Positions 34,950 to 48,855 of a stretch of 64,000 nucleotides of DNA are shown piece by piece. The notes beneath the pieces were generated by a model, which did not search any database, was not told the DNA's origin, and saw nothing but the letters and a program-made list of their open reading frames with translations. Numbering within the stretch: position 1 is the stretch's first letter; every line of letters begins with the position of its first letter. The DNA is from Cornus controversa (lineage: Eukaryota > Streptophyta > Magnoliopsida > Cornales > Cornaceae): positions 6,014,001-6,078,000 of the forward strand of contig CM048847.1 of assembly GCA_026545225.1 (NCBI GenBank), in the 5' to 3' direction. The position numbers and the translations under genes are program-made.

Positions 34950-35744
34950 AATTTTGTCCTCAAAATTAGCATAGCCAAGGTCTTTCCAAAACCAATCTAT
35001 ACAGAATGTCATTCTCAGCAATAATTGTCACTTTTTCTTTCCGTATACCCTAGGCGCTACACCTGCAACCCCTATCTCATAACACTCAAGTCTAGTACAA
35101 TCAGTGCGTCTCAATTGCTCAAACGCAATATAACCATAGAATTGTCTAGCTAATGTGAGCGAACAGCTCCGACGGTCACAAGTTGCGTAGACAATTCCGA
35201 ACGACCATACTCTAGTGGATAATTAGCCACTCTCATGACATGGTTGGGCAACTTCAAAGCCCATGTACGGTTCACTGTCACAGTCCTCTAAAGCACTTGT
35301 TTTGCCACCTCAAGGTCTATCTAACCCTTCCCTATCCATAGTATAAGGGAACATCCTCGAGTACCCCATCAATCAGCCACAGTGATACATCCCTATTATC
35401 TAAGATCATCAACACTCATAATTGTTCCATTGTTGTCAAACATGACTTTCCAAATGGCATACCACTTCAGGTGTAGTCCGAAACCCCGGGTATCGTTACA
35501 ACCCAAATTAATCCCATGCACTTAACATAACAAGCACACTAACTAAAAGAAAGCACATAAAGGGTGCACTTACCGAAACAAACCATGTAATCTTGTCCAA
35601 TTCCACATACCACAATCCGTTGGAGTCCAATGCCAAATTTAGGGTCTTACATCCCCCTAACTTCACAGTCTCCTTTCTCAAAGAATGAATCTCACTTACC
35701 CATCCATTAACCCTAACGAGTCTTTTTGAACTCTCGAGTATCTA
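34950..35744 (-). other. LTR-5 element interior, piece 1
   Basis: No ORF of note. The part 35040-35700 is a diverged copy of 44860-45540 (shared GTATACCCTAGGCGCTACACC, TTGTCAAACATGACT, GTCCAATGCCAA). Near 35155-35290 are CTCCGA-type stem-loops related to those in LTR-1, e.g. TGTGA/TCACA and ACATGG/CCATGT. Confidence 0.6.
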
Positions 35745-38700
35745 TGTAAGGACCGGAATAATTTTGACCGGTTCCGGGTGAATTTTGACCGGAATTAAAT
35801 TTTTTTTTTCGGATTAATTAAAATTCCGGAAAGGGTATGGACATTTATGTTTTCATACAAGTGGAAGGTGTGTGTATATGTATATATATATACATATATA
35901 TATATATACGTAGTACCTATATTTATATTTAATTATAAATATATGGTGGGCTTTTACGCAATTATGAGGAAGTGTGGGTGCCTATACATGATTGTAGGTA
36001 TAGATGTGGGGAAAATACATTGAATACATGTATTTTGTGTAAGGTGTAGAATATTATATATGTATATAATATATAGGTAATATGTGTGGACCAAAAAGAG
36101 GACCAAGAGTGTGGTCAGCCGAAGAGAAGAAAGAAAAGAGAAAAGAAGAAAAGAGGAAAGAAAGAAAAGGAAAAAAGAAGAGAAAAGAAAAAAAAAGAAG
36201 AAAGAGAGGAGATCGGGGAGAGAGAAAACCGAGAAGAGAGAGAGAGAGAGAGAAGCCGAAGGTGAGATCGGCTGGTTCGCGGGTTCGCTGGCGGTGGGCC
36301 GGTGACGGCGGCTCGCGGTGGTTGCCGGTGACGCGGGGGGGGCTCGGTCGGCTGGGTCGCTGGTGGGTCTTACGAGGGACGTGGTTCGCTGGTTCGGCCG
36401 AAGCTTCGAACGGCGACGGTGAGGACGGTGCTTCGACGGCGGCTGGAATAGCGGCTGATGGTGGCTGAAGGCGGTCGTGACGGCGGGAGGAGGCCGGGGC
36501 TGGTTCAGTTTTGGACTGAACTCGGCTGGGTTCTACTTGGCTCGGCCGTAGTGGTCTGGTTGGGCAACGATGGGCACGACAATGGCTGTCCCGGTGTGGT
36601 TGTGGCTGGGAACGGCTGGGTCTGTTCACGGCGGTAGCGGCTGGCCGTGGTGGTGCTGATGGGACTGATTGGCTTGGATCGTTGGGTCTATTGAGGTGAG
36701 TCGATTGGGTCCAATTGTGTTGAGATTCTTTTTGGTGGTCATGAAAGATGGGTTTGGTTCCATTTGTTTTTGAGACGGTTGAGGCTTCGGATGGCGTCTC
36801 GGCCCGACCATGGTGGTGGCCGGAGTTGGGTTCTTGTCTTGTTTGGGCTGATTTTGATCCGGCCTTCTTGTAGTAGTGATACATAGGTACATATGTATGG
36901 ATGGTGAGTTGTGTTTGGTGTGACTTGAGAATGGTTATTCCTGGTGGATTTGGGTTTCTTCTCTGGTGATTGGAGGTTCACGGTTGGTGGTGGTTTTCGG
37001 CGGTGGTCGTGGAATTGATTGAGGTGTTTGGTTTGTGGATTCCCTTTGATTCGGGTGCTAGTGGCTTCGGCTAAGTAGCGAGTGGTGTGTGGGTTGCACA
37101 TGGGGTTCATTTGTGACTGATCAAGGGGGGTTCAGTTTGCGGTTGTTTAGGCCAAGAATGGCGGCCTTGTGGTTTTGGGCCCTCATAGATGGCGGGCTTG
37201 TACATGGAAAAATAGGTTTGAGGTTTGGAGTTGGCCAAATTAAATGGGGCTGAACACGGAAATTAAAAGGAAACGAGGTGGTCCAGTGGATTTGTTCGGG
37301 TGGGCTTCGACACAGGACTGGACCGGACCGGACTTGGTAGAGGCCGATTTGCAGGCACGGGCCGGTTGAGAGCTGGACCTAAGGCAAGTTGATTCTTGCC
37401 TCTATCTCTTATGTACATTTTATTTACGTTGAGTAATTTACATATGTTATTAATTTGATCATATGTGGTATGTGTATATACATGTATATGTAGGCGCTTA
37501 TATATATGTGTGTATAGGGAATGTGGTACATACATGGGATGTGAGAGGATATACATGTTCGTGTGTATATATATATGTATGTGCGGGTTGGGAAGCGATA
37601 ACATGTTAAATTCATCGCCTGTTTGCATTGTGATATGCATGTATGTATAGATCAAAGTCTATGAAAAGTATGCTAAATAATATCTGTTTAGCTAGGTGTC
37701 GTCTTGTATGCATATGTGGCTCTTATGCATGAGGTTCAGTATATATATATAGGTGAATATATATATGGTTGCAGCGGTAGAAATGCATGCTAAGTATGAA
37801 TTTAACTTTTGGCAAGTATTTGAAAAGCATAAAATGTGCTAAGTGCTTTATATGTTCTTGATACATATGTGGGTGACGTAATATACATATGTGTGTATAT
37901 GTGTTGTGATTGGAATGCATGTTAGCTACTTGTAGTGAATACATGTATTGAATGAGAGCATGACTATATTTATGCTAGTGTAAGTGCATATGTGATTTAT
38001 ATGCATTATTTGACATGTACGTGTTTACATGTAGGGTTACGTGAATGAAATGCATGCTATCTGTTTATAGAAAATGTATGCATTGGTTATAGCATGATAA
38101 AAATATGCTAAGTTGAAGTGTTTGCATATATGAGGTATTATGCAGGTTTTGAACATGTATGTGCTATACGTGTTGGAATGTGATGAAAAACATGCTAAAT
38201 ACTTCCTTTTAGTATTCATAAGCATGGGTTGATGCATGAAAATATTATGCTATGTATATATGCACCCATATTGCATATATGGGAGGGAAATGACACGTAT
38301 ATGGTTATATGTGGGTTTATGTGGAGATGGAATGCATGCTATGTACTTTTAACTAGCTTAGGCATTGTAAGGCGTGAACATTGAAATGTTTAGTATTTAT
38401 ATGTTCGAAATGCATATATGGTGCCGTTGTGAGGAAACGGGGAAGTGCGGTTGAATCACCCAGAGTAGGTCAATACTCGGTCACGGTGAGGGCGTTGGAG
38501 CGGTTATGTCACCTTGGAGTAGGTAAATACTCGGTGACAGTGGTCTATCCACCTTGGAGTAGGTAAATACTCGGTGGCGGTGCTGATATGGTCTAACCAC
38601 CCTGAACCATCTAAGACTCGGTGACGGTGCTGATATGGTCTAATCATCTTGAGTCAAAATAAGCTCAGTGGCGGTGCTGATATGGTCTAACCACTTCGAG

Positions 38701-39927
38701 TTACCCAATACTCGGTGACGGTGCTGATATGGTCTAATCACCTTGAGTAGACAATTAATTGGTGACGGTGCTGATATGGTCTAATCACCAATGGGCAAAC
38801 CAAAATATTGCCCCGGAAGTATGACGTTGGCGGAGTAGGTCAAGGTCACAGGATGGTTATCGGAGTTGTCCTAGGTCACATGATCCTCGGAGCGGGCCAA
38901 TCATGTGGGGTATCGGATGAGGACCGAGAGTGAGAGTATGTGCAAGCTTTGATGCTTGTCTTATGTATCGGATTATGACCGTGGAAGGTGAAAAATACCT
39001 TTATGCTTATGTGGTTATCTGTTAAGTATGTTTTCCTGTTTAAATGCATCTTCATTGCATTTGGGATTGCTACTTGTCGAGTAGGAAATGTGGTAGATGA
39101 TTTACATTGGTCATGTAAATGCTTTGACATGTATGTTCTATATACATATTGGTGCGGAATGGTTACTGCTTTCAAGCATGTTGCAAATGATTTCAAAAAT
39201 CATGTGTTGTGGATTTTGTATGTTCATATGTGCTAGAGTAGCCATATACATCATTGGTTCATGCATGCTAGGTGGGGCATGGTCTTAAATATTGTGATAT
39301 ATTTGAGTGCATGTATATTTTTGAGAATATGTGAGGATCGACCTGCTGCAGCGGTGATAGTATGGTTCTATATACCTTGTTGGGCCTTTGAGCTCACCCC
39401 CTCCCAGGTTTTGCAGGTATTGCTGGTTTTGGAGTTAGTTAGGGGACTGACAGCACCGGTTGCAGAGGTAGTACCTAGATTCCTTATAATCTAGTGTATA
39501 TCCAGGATAGTGGATAGATAGATGCTTTACATTTGGATTAAATGTATAAAGCGATTTATATTGATTCAGTTCCTTCAATTGTATTTATTCATGTGATGTA
39601 TGTATTTAATACGGATATTCAAGGACTGAGGCATGTATATTTATGATTGTTTATGCATGTTGTAGAAATATTGGGGGGACACGGGCCCAGAAGTGTCCAT
39701 ATTTATTGTTAGATATAAATGCTGGGGGGACACGTGCCCAGAAGTGTCCATATGAATTGTAAAGCAGGTGTAATATGCCAGGAGCTGATTATTTAGAATG
39801 GGTCATGCCCGATTTTCGTAAAAATAATAAGAAATTGAATTGTATGATCAGGTGGAGGTTATGTCGTGAGGGTGATCTCACGGGGTTCACACCTCGGTTT
39901 TCGGGCCTCGGGAATCGGGGCGTGACA
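35745..39927 (+). mobile_element. Solo LTR-2 (4183 bp)
   Basis: TGTAAGGACCGG to ...CGGGGCGTGACA, with perfect target duplication ATCTA (35740-35744, 39928-39932). Same internal order as 18973-23134: purine run 36121-36212, GC-rich block, conserved GGCAAGTTGATTCTTGCC near 37383, stem-loop array 38440-38800, and a 15-nt-loop stem-loop ACATGAT/ATCATGT at 38878-38906. The ORF 36054-36884 (minus) is low-complexity and not conserved as protein. Confidence 0.92.
38440..38800 (+). repeat. Tandem stem-loop array of LTR-2, second type
   Basis: Eight or so units of about 45 bp: GTCACC, GAGTA, TACTCGGTGAC pairing, followed by GGTGCTGATATGGTCTAA in the later units. The position is homologous to 21695-22020 but the unit sequence is largely different. 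Confidence 0.8.
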
Positions 39928-41020
39928 ATCTATCCATTCTTTTCCAGCATCTCCCTGGGAACCCCAAGATCCTGACTGCTTTGCCAAGGGCCTCTCAAAC
40001 CTTCTCATATATCATCCTATAACAAATCAGTATTCTTTGCATTTCGATGCATTGAAATACTGATTTTAATGCATCACACAAGTATTGTAATAAATATTGA
40101 GAATCACTAGATTTTGTATGGACACTTGGCCTCAAATCTATGATGCATCATCCTACGCATTACGATGCATAACTGGATTTCGATACATCGTAACAGGTGT
40201 TTCGATGCATCAAAATTCCCCTATTGCTAATTCTACAGAATTTCTACATATGGTCCTTTGGCCTCATGTGATCTTAAGTCATCATACAATGGCCAATTCA
40301 ACAACATTTAATCATCATAATGAGGTCTCTACCATCATTCATAGGTCTTAAATCATACAGTCTCTCAAAATCAACCCTCAAGCCAAATATTCTCATCATT
40401 TTTACATCTCAATTCATTTCACATAATCAAAACATCTAATTCGTAGACATATAAGTCATCACATGTCCATGACTCCAAGAATTAGATCAATTCTGAATCC
40501 TCATCCGACTATCTCAATAACCCTTTTTAGACATACTCTGTCTAGAATCATGGTAGCACAATACCACCAATAATCTTAGTCAATTAAGTGACTCCTAGTC
40601 CTTAATGGTTGTGCAAGATTGTAACACAAATCTAAATCGCCAAACTCTCAGTTTAGAAACCTCTAAGGCGAATCATACCCTTTTCATCAACACTAGACTC
40701 TTACTCTTAAGTCTATCACAACATGTCTATTTCAACATCACAGTCCGTTTGATTTCAAACCTCTACCTGGGTTTCCAAATCCTTCTCAAACCAACCACCA
40801 TGCTCACACAATTTTAGTTTTTGAAATCATAAATTACAATCCTTCTTGTGTGCCATAAGTCACACTCTAACTGTCTCGTCACACATCACAATAACACTAT
40901 CTCCCATATCAGTTCTGAGAATAATCACATCAGAACTAGTCATGTCTCAAACCAAACCAAGTCTTATATGACAATCAAAAACTCAATCCCTCAGGGTCAC
41001 ACTACCCATAATGGTACATC
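39928..41020 (-). other. LTR-5 element interior, piece 2, with GATGCAT palindromes
   Basis: Palindromes TTTCGATGCATTGAAA (40042-40057) to TTTCGATGCATCAAAA (40200-40215), with TTTCGATACATCGTAA between. 40410-40790 is a diverged copy of 48900-49290 (shared ATTTTAGTC-like and AATACCACC...ATCTTAGTCA blocks). No gene seen. Confidence 0.6.
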
Positions 41021-41908
41021 CATAGACCAAATTGTCCCCCGTGATGGAAATCCCACCTCAACAAGTGTGTCAATGGACAAAGTTGCGTCTCAATGACAAC
41101 AAGTACACCCTCAGGTGTCCCAAATGGCTAAACCACCCCTCAATGGAAATCACAAAATCTAGGGTTGTGTCCATAGACAAAACTGCGCTTATAGTGATGA
41201 TAACCAACAATAATAGATGGGCTAATAGATAAAACTGTGTCTCCCACCACTGATGTGCCAATAGACAAATCTGCGTCTAAGTCACAACATCACTAAAATG
41301 TGACAATGGACAAAATTGTGCCCAAATAGACAAAATTGCGTCTAAATAACAATGATTGGGTGATAGACAAAACTGCGTTCATGCAACTCCGATCCTCCAA
41401 CTAATGTGCCAATAGACAAAATTGTGTCTAAGTGACAACACTATAATGGTTGTGACAATAGACAAAACTGCGCCCAGAATCACCTCCACCTTGCCAATAG
41501 ACAAAACTGCATCTAAATGACAAGGGTGTAGAGACCGTGTCCAATTTTGGCCGGTTTTTCAATTTTTGTCATTTATTGCTTTAAATGCATTTTAAATGAT
41601 GTTTAACATGTTTTGAATGCGGGGAACATGTTTAGAGGGCTGGTATAGGGTTTTGGAATGTTTTGGGGACCTTTGGCAAAAGTTGACTTTTTTTTAGTTT
41701 GGTCAACCTAGAGGCGTGGGCCTTGTGGGCCCAAAAATTTTAAAAGTGTCGGAATGACTTCAAAATTTGAGGATACCTTAAATAAAATATTTGACGCGCA
41801 ACGGAGTTGATTTCGTGTCAATCTGAGTTACGAAACTCCAAAAATGAGCCCGAGAAGGTTTTACAAAAAGGTGATGGCAAACTAGTAATTAAGAGGAGGT
41901 CACTTAGC

Positions 41909-41916
41909 TATAAATA
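41909..41916 (+). promoter_or_regulatory. TATA box of solo LTR-1A
   Basis: TATAAATA in the context AGCTATAAATACTAAGAGAG, about 380 bp from the LTR start, where an LTR promoter is expected. Confidence 0.6.
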
Positions 41917-42792
41917 CTAAGAGAGATCAGCTCTTCTCTCATTTTCATCCCAGCAGCCGAGAGAGAAAGATATATACGTATATACATACAAGCTTCATCT
42001 CCTCTTCTTCTTCACTAGATTTGAGGGCCTTAGAGTGGGATTTTGATTTCACCAAAGAAGGAAGAAATGATCTACGCATCGAGGGCTCGAGATAGATCGG
42101 TTCAAAAATCATTTCGAGGAAGCTGGGTTTTGAGAGATTGGGGGAAATCAATTGGAAGCTCTTCCAATTTGAGGTAGGGGTGCTAGACTCACTTCTACTT
42201 TGATCTTGTGATCCCTTTCTAAATATCATAAGAGATAGCTTTTGATTTCTTGAACCTAGGTCTATGTATATACATATATATATGTATACCATGGTGATTT
42301 ATGCATGTATAAGTGTCCAACATGTTAGTTAGGGCTTATGCATGGTATCTATGTGCAAATGTGACTATAATGCTTTTGGTGAAAAATGTGTTTGTTTGAT
42401 GAAAACATGAAAATATGATTTTCTAGCAAAATCCATGAGCATAGTGATTTTCATGATGTGAGTGTGATAGCATTGTGACAATCTTGAGTTGGAAGGAAAA
42501 TGCATTGATTTGATGAAAAATGCATGCATTGTGTGACTATGTGCATTGGTGTGATTATATGCACTATATGATGATTTTGGGGCATGAGTGTGAAATTAAG
42601 ATAAGGGGAAGGCCCCTAGGGTGAAAGACCCAAAACTTGGCCAAGAGGAGGTGCTCCCTTCGGGTTAGTAACCCGATAAAGCACAAGCAGAGTTTGGGTG
42701 CCGAAGAGACCTTTACTATTGGAGTGATGAGAAAGTCCATTTGGATTGATTTGGTGTGAGTTATATATATATAAGTTGTGACTTGTCCAATT

Positions 42793-42830
<38 letters not shown>

Positions 42831-43696
42831 GTATTTGCACTTTATGTGAAGCATCATGCATGATTTGAAAAACGTGAATGTTTGGGTAAAAATGCATGAG
42901 CATGTGCATTCATGCATGGCTTGCGGGTTAGAGTGGGGATGGGTGGATCATTTCTACTAAGCCGTTGAGATGCTCACCCCTTTATACAAAACATTTTCAG
43001 ATAAGGCGCCAATGGAAGACGAAGCATGATTAGCTCTATGGATATGTTGAGCTTATTTTTGGACTTTTACTCTTTTGAGATGTAGATAAATGTCCATGGC
43101 GGCTTGTGGCATGTGGACAATGGTTGTGGTGTTGCCTTTACATTTGTAACCTCTTATGTATGTGAAATTCAAATGTAAGTGCCACACTTGTAGGAAAGTG
43201 ATTTTTGAGAAGTGTATGTATAATGGCTTCCTTCATTTGAGACTTGTTGAATGTATGCAAAAAGGGCCATTCAAATTCTTATATGTATGGTTCCATGGAT
43301 TATGTATGGATTTGGGATTTAAATGGATGAATGTATTCTTTTGTCTCTTGTATTTAAATTTCATGGATATGAATGTTTAGAGTTGTGGATTTATGTTGGA
43401 ATCATGGTTGTAGGGTCTCAATGTATAAGTTAGATTGCGTGGTTGGATTAATGAAGATCACCTTTGAAAATAATAAGGATGTTAGGTTCACTTGAATTTT
43501 ATGGGCATGGTGGACTTTGGATAAATTTTCTATGATTATACAAGATTTGAGATTCAAATGTATAGGTTGATGTGTGAGTGTGATTTTATATCAGTGGTAG
43601 ATGATTTGTATGAGATATGAATGATCTAAGGTGGTTTGGTTGAGATTTGGGTCCAAATTGATCTTGTATAGGTGTTTGAGATGTTCTGGGCAGTGC

Positions 43697-43990
43697 ATTT
43701 CGATTAATCGAGATGCCCATCTCAATTGATCGAAATGGTTGCGAGGTTTTAAGGATTTTCAGGCTTTATTTCGATTAATCGAAGCCCCATTTCGATTAAT
43801 CGAGATGCCCATCTCGATTGATCGAAATGGTTGCGAGATTTTATGATTTTTCAGGCTTAATTTCGATCAATCGAAGTCCCAATCTCGATTAATCGAAATA
43901 TTGCAGATCCAAGTTACCGAGAGGCTGTTTTCTTCGATTAAAGGGGTCAAAATCTCGATTGATCGAGATCCAATCTCGATTGATCGAGAT
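43697..43990 (+). repeat. Palindrome array, TCGATTRATCGA type
   Basis: About ten units such as TTTCGATTAATCGAAG and TCTCGATTGATCGAGA; followed by ATTACTATTCACATC, which also borders the arrays at 18910 and 31742. Confidence 0.9.
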
Positions 43991-44565
43991 TACTATTCAC
44001 ATCAAGGTTCAAAAATTGTCCGAACTTCGTTTCGATGTAATTTCTTCGTTTCAAATCGGAATTGAGCATGGTTTTTTTTTAAATTGAGTATTTTTGAAAG
44101 CTCTATCCAATGGAATAGGTTTCATAATCAAATTACATCTGTGTGAAAAGTTGTGGTCCAGAACTTAGTGGTTTATAAGTATGGAACCAAAGATGAAAAT
44201 CATTTGCAAGGGCCATTGATGATCTAATGCCACCTTAAGGGTGTGCATATAGAATGCTTCCACAATAGAATAGACTATAATGAGATTAAGGTGTGGGAAC
44301 TTGAGGTGAAATTACGGATTCACCCCCGCTTCCTTCGCTCCTAACCGGGTGTCAGAAACCGGGGCGTGACAAAGGGTCTCAACAATGGATGGGTCAATAG
44401 ACAAAGCTGCATCCATAATACACCAATCCTCCAACTGATGTGTCAATAGACAAAACTGCGTCTAAATGACAACACCACATGAGTGTGATAATGGACAAAA
44501 CTGCATCTAGAATCATCACTACTATGTCAATAGACAAAACTCCTTCTAAATGACAGCACCACAAT

Positions 44566-46214
44566 GATCATCCCAAAGTCTGTAACCTTCCAAGAATCTC
44601 ACATGTTCCCCTCAAGTACTCTATCGTGTATAGGAACTCACAACCTTAAGAGTCGTTTAAACTAACAAACTCTTGTTATCACAATCACAATCATACACTC
44701 ATTTATGAGCAAAACCTGTTATACTCATAATACTCAAATACCCTAGGCGCTAATACACTCATTTATGCTATTCTTACCAATACTGTTATACTCATAATAC
44801 TCAATAATTCACTCATTTATGCTATTCTTACCAATAATCGTAACTTTCTCCTTCCACATACCCTAGGCGCTACACCTGCAACACCTAACTCATGACACTC
44901 AAGTCTGGCATAATCAATGCATCTCAACTACTCTAAAGCAATAAAACCACAGAATGATCTAACTAATGTGAGTGGATAACTCCGAGATAGTCACAATTTG
45001 AATAGACAATTCTGGATGACCAACCTTAGTGGATAATTAACCACTTTCGTGATATGGCTGAGTGACTCCTAAGCCCATGTATGGTTCATTTTTATAATCC
45101 TCTGAAGCACTTGCTTCCTAGAGTCCACGGTCTCTACCTCAAGACCTATCCACTTCACCTCTATCTTTAGTCTAAGGCAATATCCTCAACTAGTCATATC
45201 CAACACTCACAGTGATGCTTCCCTATAATTTGGGATTATCAATACTCTGTATTGTTCCATCATTGTCAAACATGACTCTCAATCTGGCATACCATCCCCG
45301 AGCTTAGTCTAATATCCTGGGCATCATCACAACACAAACCATATCAATCCAGTGCACATCACAAGCGCACTCACCAGTGAGGCACATGATAGTGTACTCA
45401 CCGATACAAACCACATATACGGTGTACTTGCCACAGGAAGCCATATAATGCTGCCCAGTCTCATAGACTACAACCCACTAGAATCCAATGCCAAGTCCAG
45501 GATCTTATATCCCATTGATTTCATAATCTCATTACTTAAGAGGAGAATTATTTCCCATTTTCATCCTTAACACCAAAGAACCAGTTGACAGTTAGAGAGA
45601 ATTCCTTTCATATTAGCACTTCACTTTAGATAACCCTTACCAATGAGAGTTTGAGGTCACCTACAGTAGCCAAATAGCAGACATACAGTAGCTGCAACCC
45701 ACAGCGTCTACACGTCCACCTCTTCCCTTTCACGGTAAGAAACTTTCCTCACTTCAGATACCATATGTCAGGATCCTTGTCCACTATTAACTCATCCTTC
45801 TCTTAACATCATATCCACACTATGATCCAACTACATCAAACATGTGCACATCACAACACACCACTGAGCTCAAGGCACATAAAGAGTGCTCTTGTCAAAA
45901 AAAATCTTCCAGTTCTGTCCATCTTGTGGACTACGATCCATTAGCATTTAATGCCAAGATTAGGATTTTACGTGCCCTTAACTTCATAATCTCATCCCAT
46001 CCTTTCAGTCCAAGGAATTAGCTAACAGTTAGAAAGAATTCCTTCCATATAGAGCTTCACCTCAGACAACCTCTTCCAATGAGAGTTCAAGGCCACCTGC
46101 AGTCACATACACCAACCCAGCATATATCCTGGACTACGTCCATTGCGTCCACCCTTCCCTCTCATGGAAAGAAATCATCCTTGCTTCAGATACTACATGT
46201 CAGGGTTCTAACCG
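44566..46214 (-). other. LTR-5 element interior, piece 3, diverged tandem repeats
   Basis: A ~100-bp duplication (CTCATTTATGCTATTCTTACC twice, 44755-44835). A longer duplication has about 430-bp period: 45580-45780 matches 46011-46205 (CAGTTAGARAGAATTCCTT, CCAATGAGAGTT). The second half of 44860-45540 also recurs at 45830-46000. No ORF of note. Confidence 0.6.
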
Positions 46215-48855
46215 TGTCACGCCCCAGAATCCGGACCGCCGAGACTTCCCCGGACCGACCTCGAATCCCGAGTGTGAACTTGGTCACTCAACCCCATAAA
46301 CTATCAAAAGCACCCTCATACGATAGTATCTATCCTTGATACCATGCCATAATGCCCCAATTTCCCCACTCTCGGAAGACCGGAGGTTAACTGTCCATTT
46401 AAATCCAGTGAACCCTCATTACACTCATTTTCAGCGGAAGCTTAACTTAGTTGTTGCATATAAATTCACACAACACTACCTCAACCAATCCCTAAGGGCC
46501 CTACATCGAATCACACACTTTAGAGAACATTTACATGTCCACACCTTTGAAAATCACTCACTTTCGAGCCTCAAAACTTTCTGTGTTTGGAATCTGAAAC
46601 TGAGGCTTATATCATTGGATAGAGAATCCAAAAATACTCAAGTTCAAAAAAAACCACACTCAATTCCGATCTAGAACGAAGAAATTACGTCGAAATGAAG
46701 TTTTGGAAAAAGCTGTGAATAGTAATCTCGATCAATCGAGATTCATCTCGATCAATCGAGATTTTGACCCCATTAATCGAAGAAAATAGCCCCTCGGTAA
46801 CTTGGACCTGCAATATTTCGATTAATCGAAGTTGGGACTTCGATTGATCGAAATAAAGCTTAAAAATTCATAAAAATTCGCCACCATTTCGATCAATCGA
46901 AATGGGAGTTTCGATCAATCGAAATGGACATTTCGATTGATCGAAATGCACTTCCCAGCAGCTCTAAAACACCTATACAAGATCTATTTGAACTCAAATC
47001 TCAACCAAACCACCTTGGATCATTCATAAAACATATAATTCATCCCCCAATGATATAATATTATACTCACACCTCAACCTACACATTTGAATCTCAAATC
47101 TTGTATAATCATAGAAAACTCATCCTAAATTCTCAATGCACATAAAATTCAAGTGCATAAACCATCCTCATTTTCCAAAGATCATATTCATCAACTCATA
47201 CATACAACCTAACTCACACATCAAAATCCTACAACCGTGATTCCAATATAAATCCACTCTTCAAAACCTTCATATCCAAGAGTTCAAGATATAAAGAATA
47301 AAAAGGATACATATATCCATTTAAGCTCCACATTCATATAAAATCCATGAGACCATACACATAAGGATTCAAATGAATATACAAGTTACATACACCGTGA
47401 ATGTAACTATAAATCAACATAATCCACATGCCACATGCCGGCATGGATAGCCAAAAACATAGTCCATACATATATCTCAAAAGATCCCCAAAATGCACCA
47501 AAATGCTCCAAGTAAGGAAGCAAGCTCTTTTCATCCATTCTCGGCTTCTTACCTGAAAAAAATGTTTGGGGGAGCGGGGTGAGCAACACTGCGGCTCAGT
47601 AGGAATGCCCCTCCCCTCCTAGGTGCCGACCCGACACCGACCTACATGTCCCTCACTACATGGCATGTAAAATGCTTTCATGCACACGACAACATACAAT
47701 CCAAGTATGAATGCACTCATTCATATATCATGTTTTTCAATGCATATCAATGCTATAACAAGCCTAGCATGCATTCTAACATTCAAAACAACACATGGTC
47801 ACATATATGTCATAAGGCATGCATATCACTCTCATATGCCTACAAACCATAACCTAGCATATTTTGATCATGCTTCAACAATGCACACACTTGCTATAAA
47901 ATAACCTAGCATGCATTCAACATTTTTACACACACCCAACCAACATATAATCATATGATTGCACCCCAAAATACACATAACCTACATATGCATATAATAC
48001 ACAATATAGCTAATCATGCTCTTATTTTGCACACTTTGCACATATTCAGCCCACACATCATATATTCATCAAGATGGATCTATCAAGCATGCATAATCAC
48101 AAGGGAAGAGGAAATATAAAAATTCAGCCCCTTGCCCATCTCTCTCACATACAAACTCAACCGAAAACCTCTCCTAACCACCCAAAACCCTAGAATCGAC
48201 AACTAGAAGAGAAGAAACACCCCTACCTCGAATTTGGAAGCTATCCAAGCAATCTCCAAAATTTCCAGCGATGTCCACCTTGCCGGAAGTCGAGTTTGTT
48301 CGGTTCAAACCGAAGCCCTAGCCGTCCCCTACACACTTTCCTTCTTCGGCGAATCACGAATCCAAGCCGAATGCACCCGAAATGTAGAGAGAAGGTGGAG
48401 GGATGAAGTGGGAGAGATTTAGAGAGAGAGAGAGCCGTAAGAAATGGCTGAGATATCTCAGCCCTAGATATTTATAATATCTGGGGTGCCAAAAGACTAA
48501 AACGCCCCCAAGTCACTTAACGTACCTTCCCGGGCTCCTTTTTCGATTTTGAAAACTCCTACGGCCTCAAAATCGCTTCCTTAACTCATTAAACATTTCG
48601 TTACACTCAAAATCAAAAATAATTATTTTTCGGAAATTTTCCAGATTTCTGGGCCCACGTGGACCGCATCCCGGGCCCCTGTTTGACCAAAAAGTCAAAC
48701 TTCTCTAAATTTTCCGAAAACTTCCAAAAACCTCATAACATGTTTCCAAACATGTTTTCCACTCTCAAAACATCCAAAACATCATTCGAAATGCATTTAT
48801 AGCAAAAATGATGAAAATTTTTGAAAACCGGTCAAATTTGGTTCCGGTCTCTACA
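46215..48855 (-). mobile_element. Solo LTR-1 (2641 bp), minus strand
   Basis: Perfect target duplication AACCG (46210-46214, 48856-48860). On minus it runs TGTAGAGACCGG to ...GGGGCGTGACA. Palindrome array at 46724-46947 (TTTCGATCAATCGAAA). The last ~136 bp (46215-46350) are a module ending in a relic primer site (CTTGATACCATGCC), inside the LTR bounds. A TATA-like ATTATAAATA lies on minus near 48466-48477. Confidence 0.92.

Larger units (their letters stand above)
41527..44371 (+). mobile_element. Solo LTR-1A (2845 bp)
   Basis: TGTAGAGACCG to ...CGGGGCGTGACA, perfect target duplication AAGGG (41522-41526, 44372-44376), with the minisatellite continuing on both sides. TATAAATA at 41909-41916. 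A GGGTTAGTAACCC hairpin near 42661, (TA)n 42796-42826, palindrome array 43697-43990. The end has no relic primer-site module, unlike LTR-1B. Confidence 0.93.
41020..44565 (-). repeat. Degenerate ~45-bp minisatellite (split by a solo LTR)
   Basis: About ten units at 41020-41526 and four more at 44372-44565, consensus near GTGCCAATAGACAAAAC then TGCGTCTAAATGACAAC. Spacing drifts between about 40 and 55 bp, so it is not coding. The solo LTR 41527-44371 is inserted in it. Confidence 0.85.
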
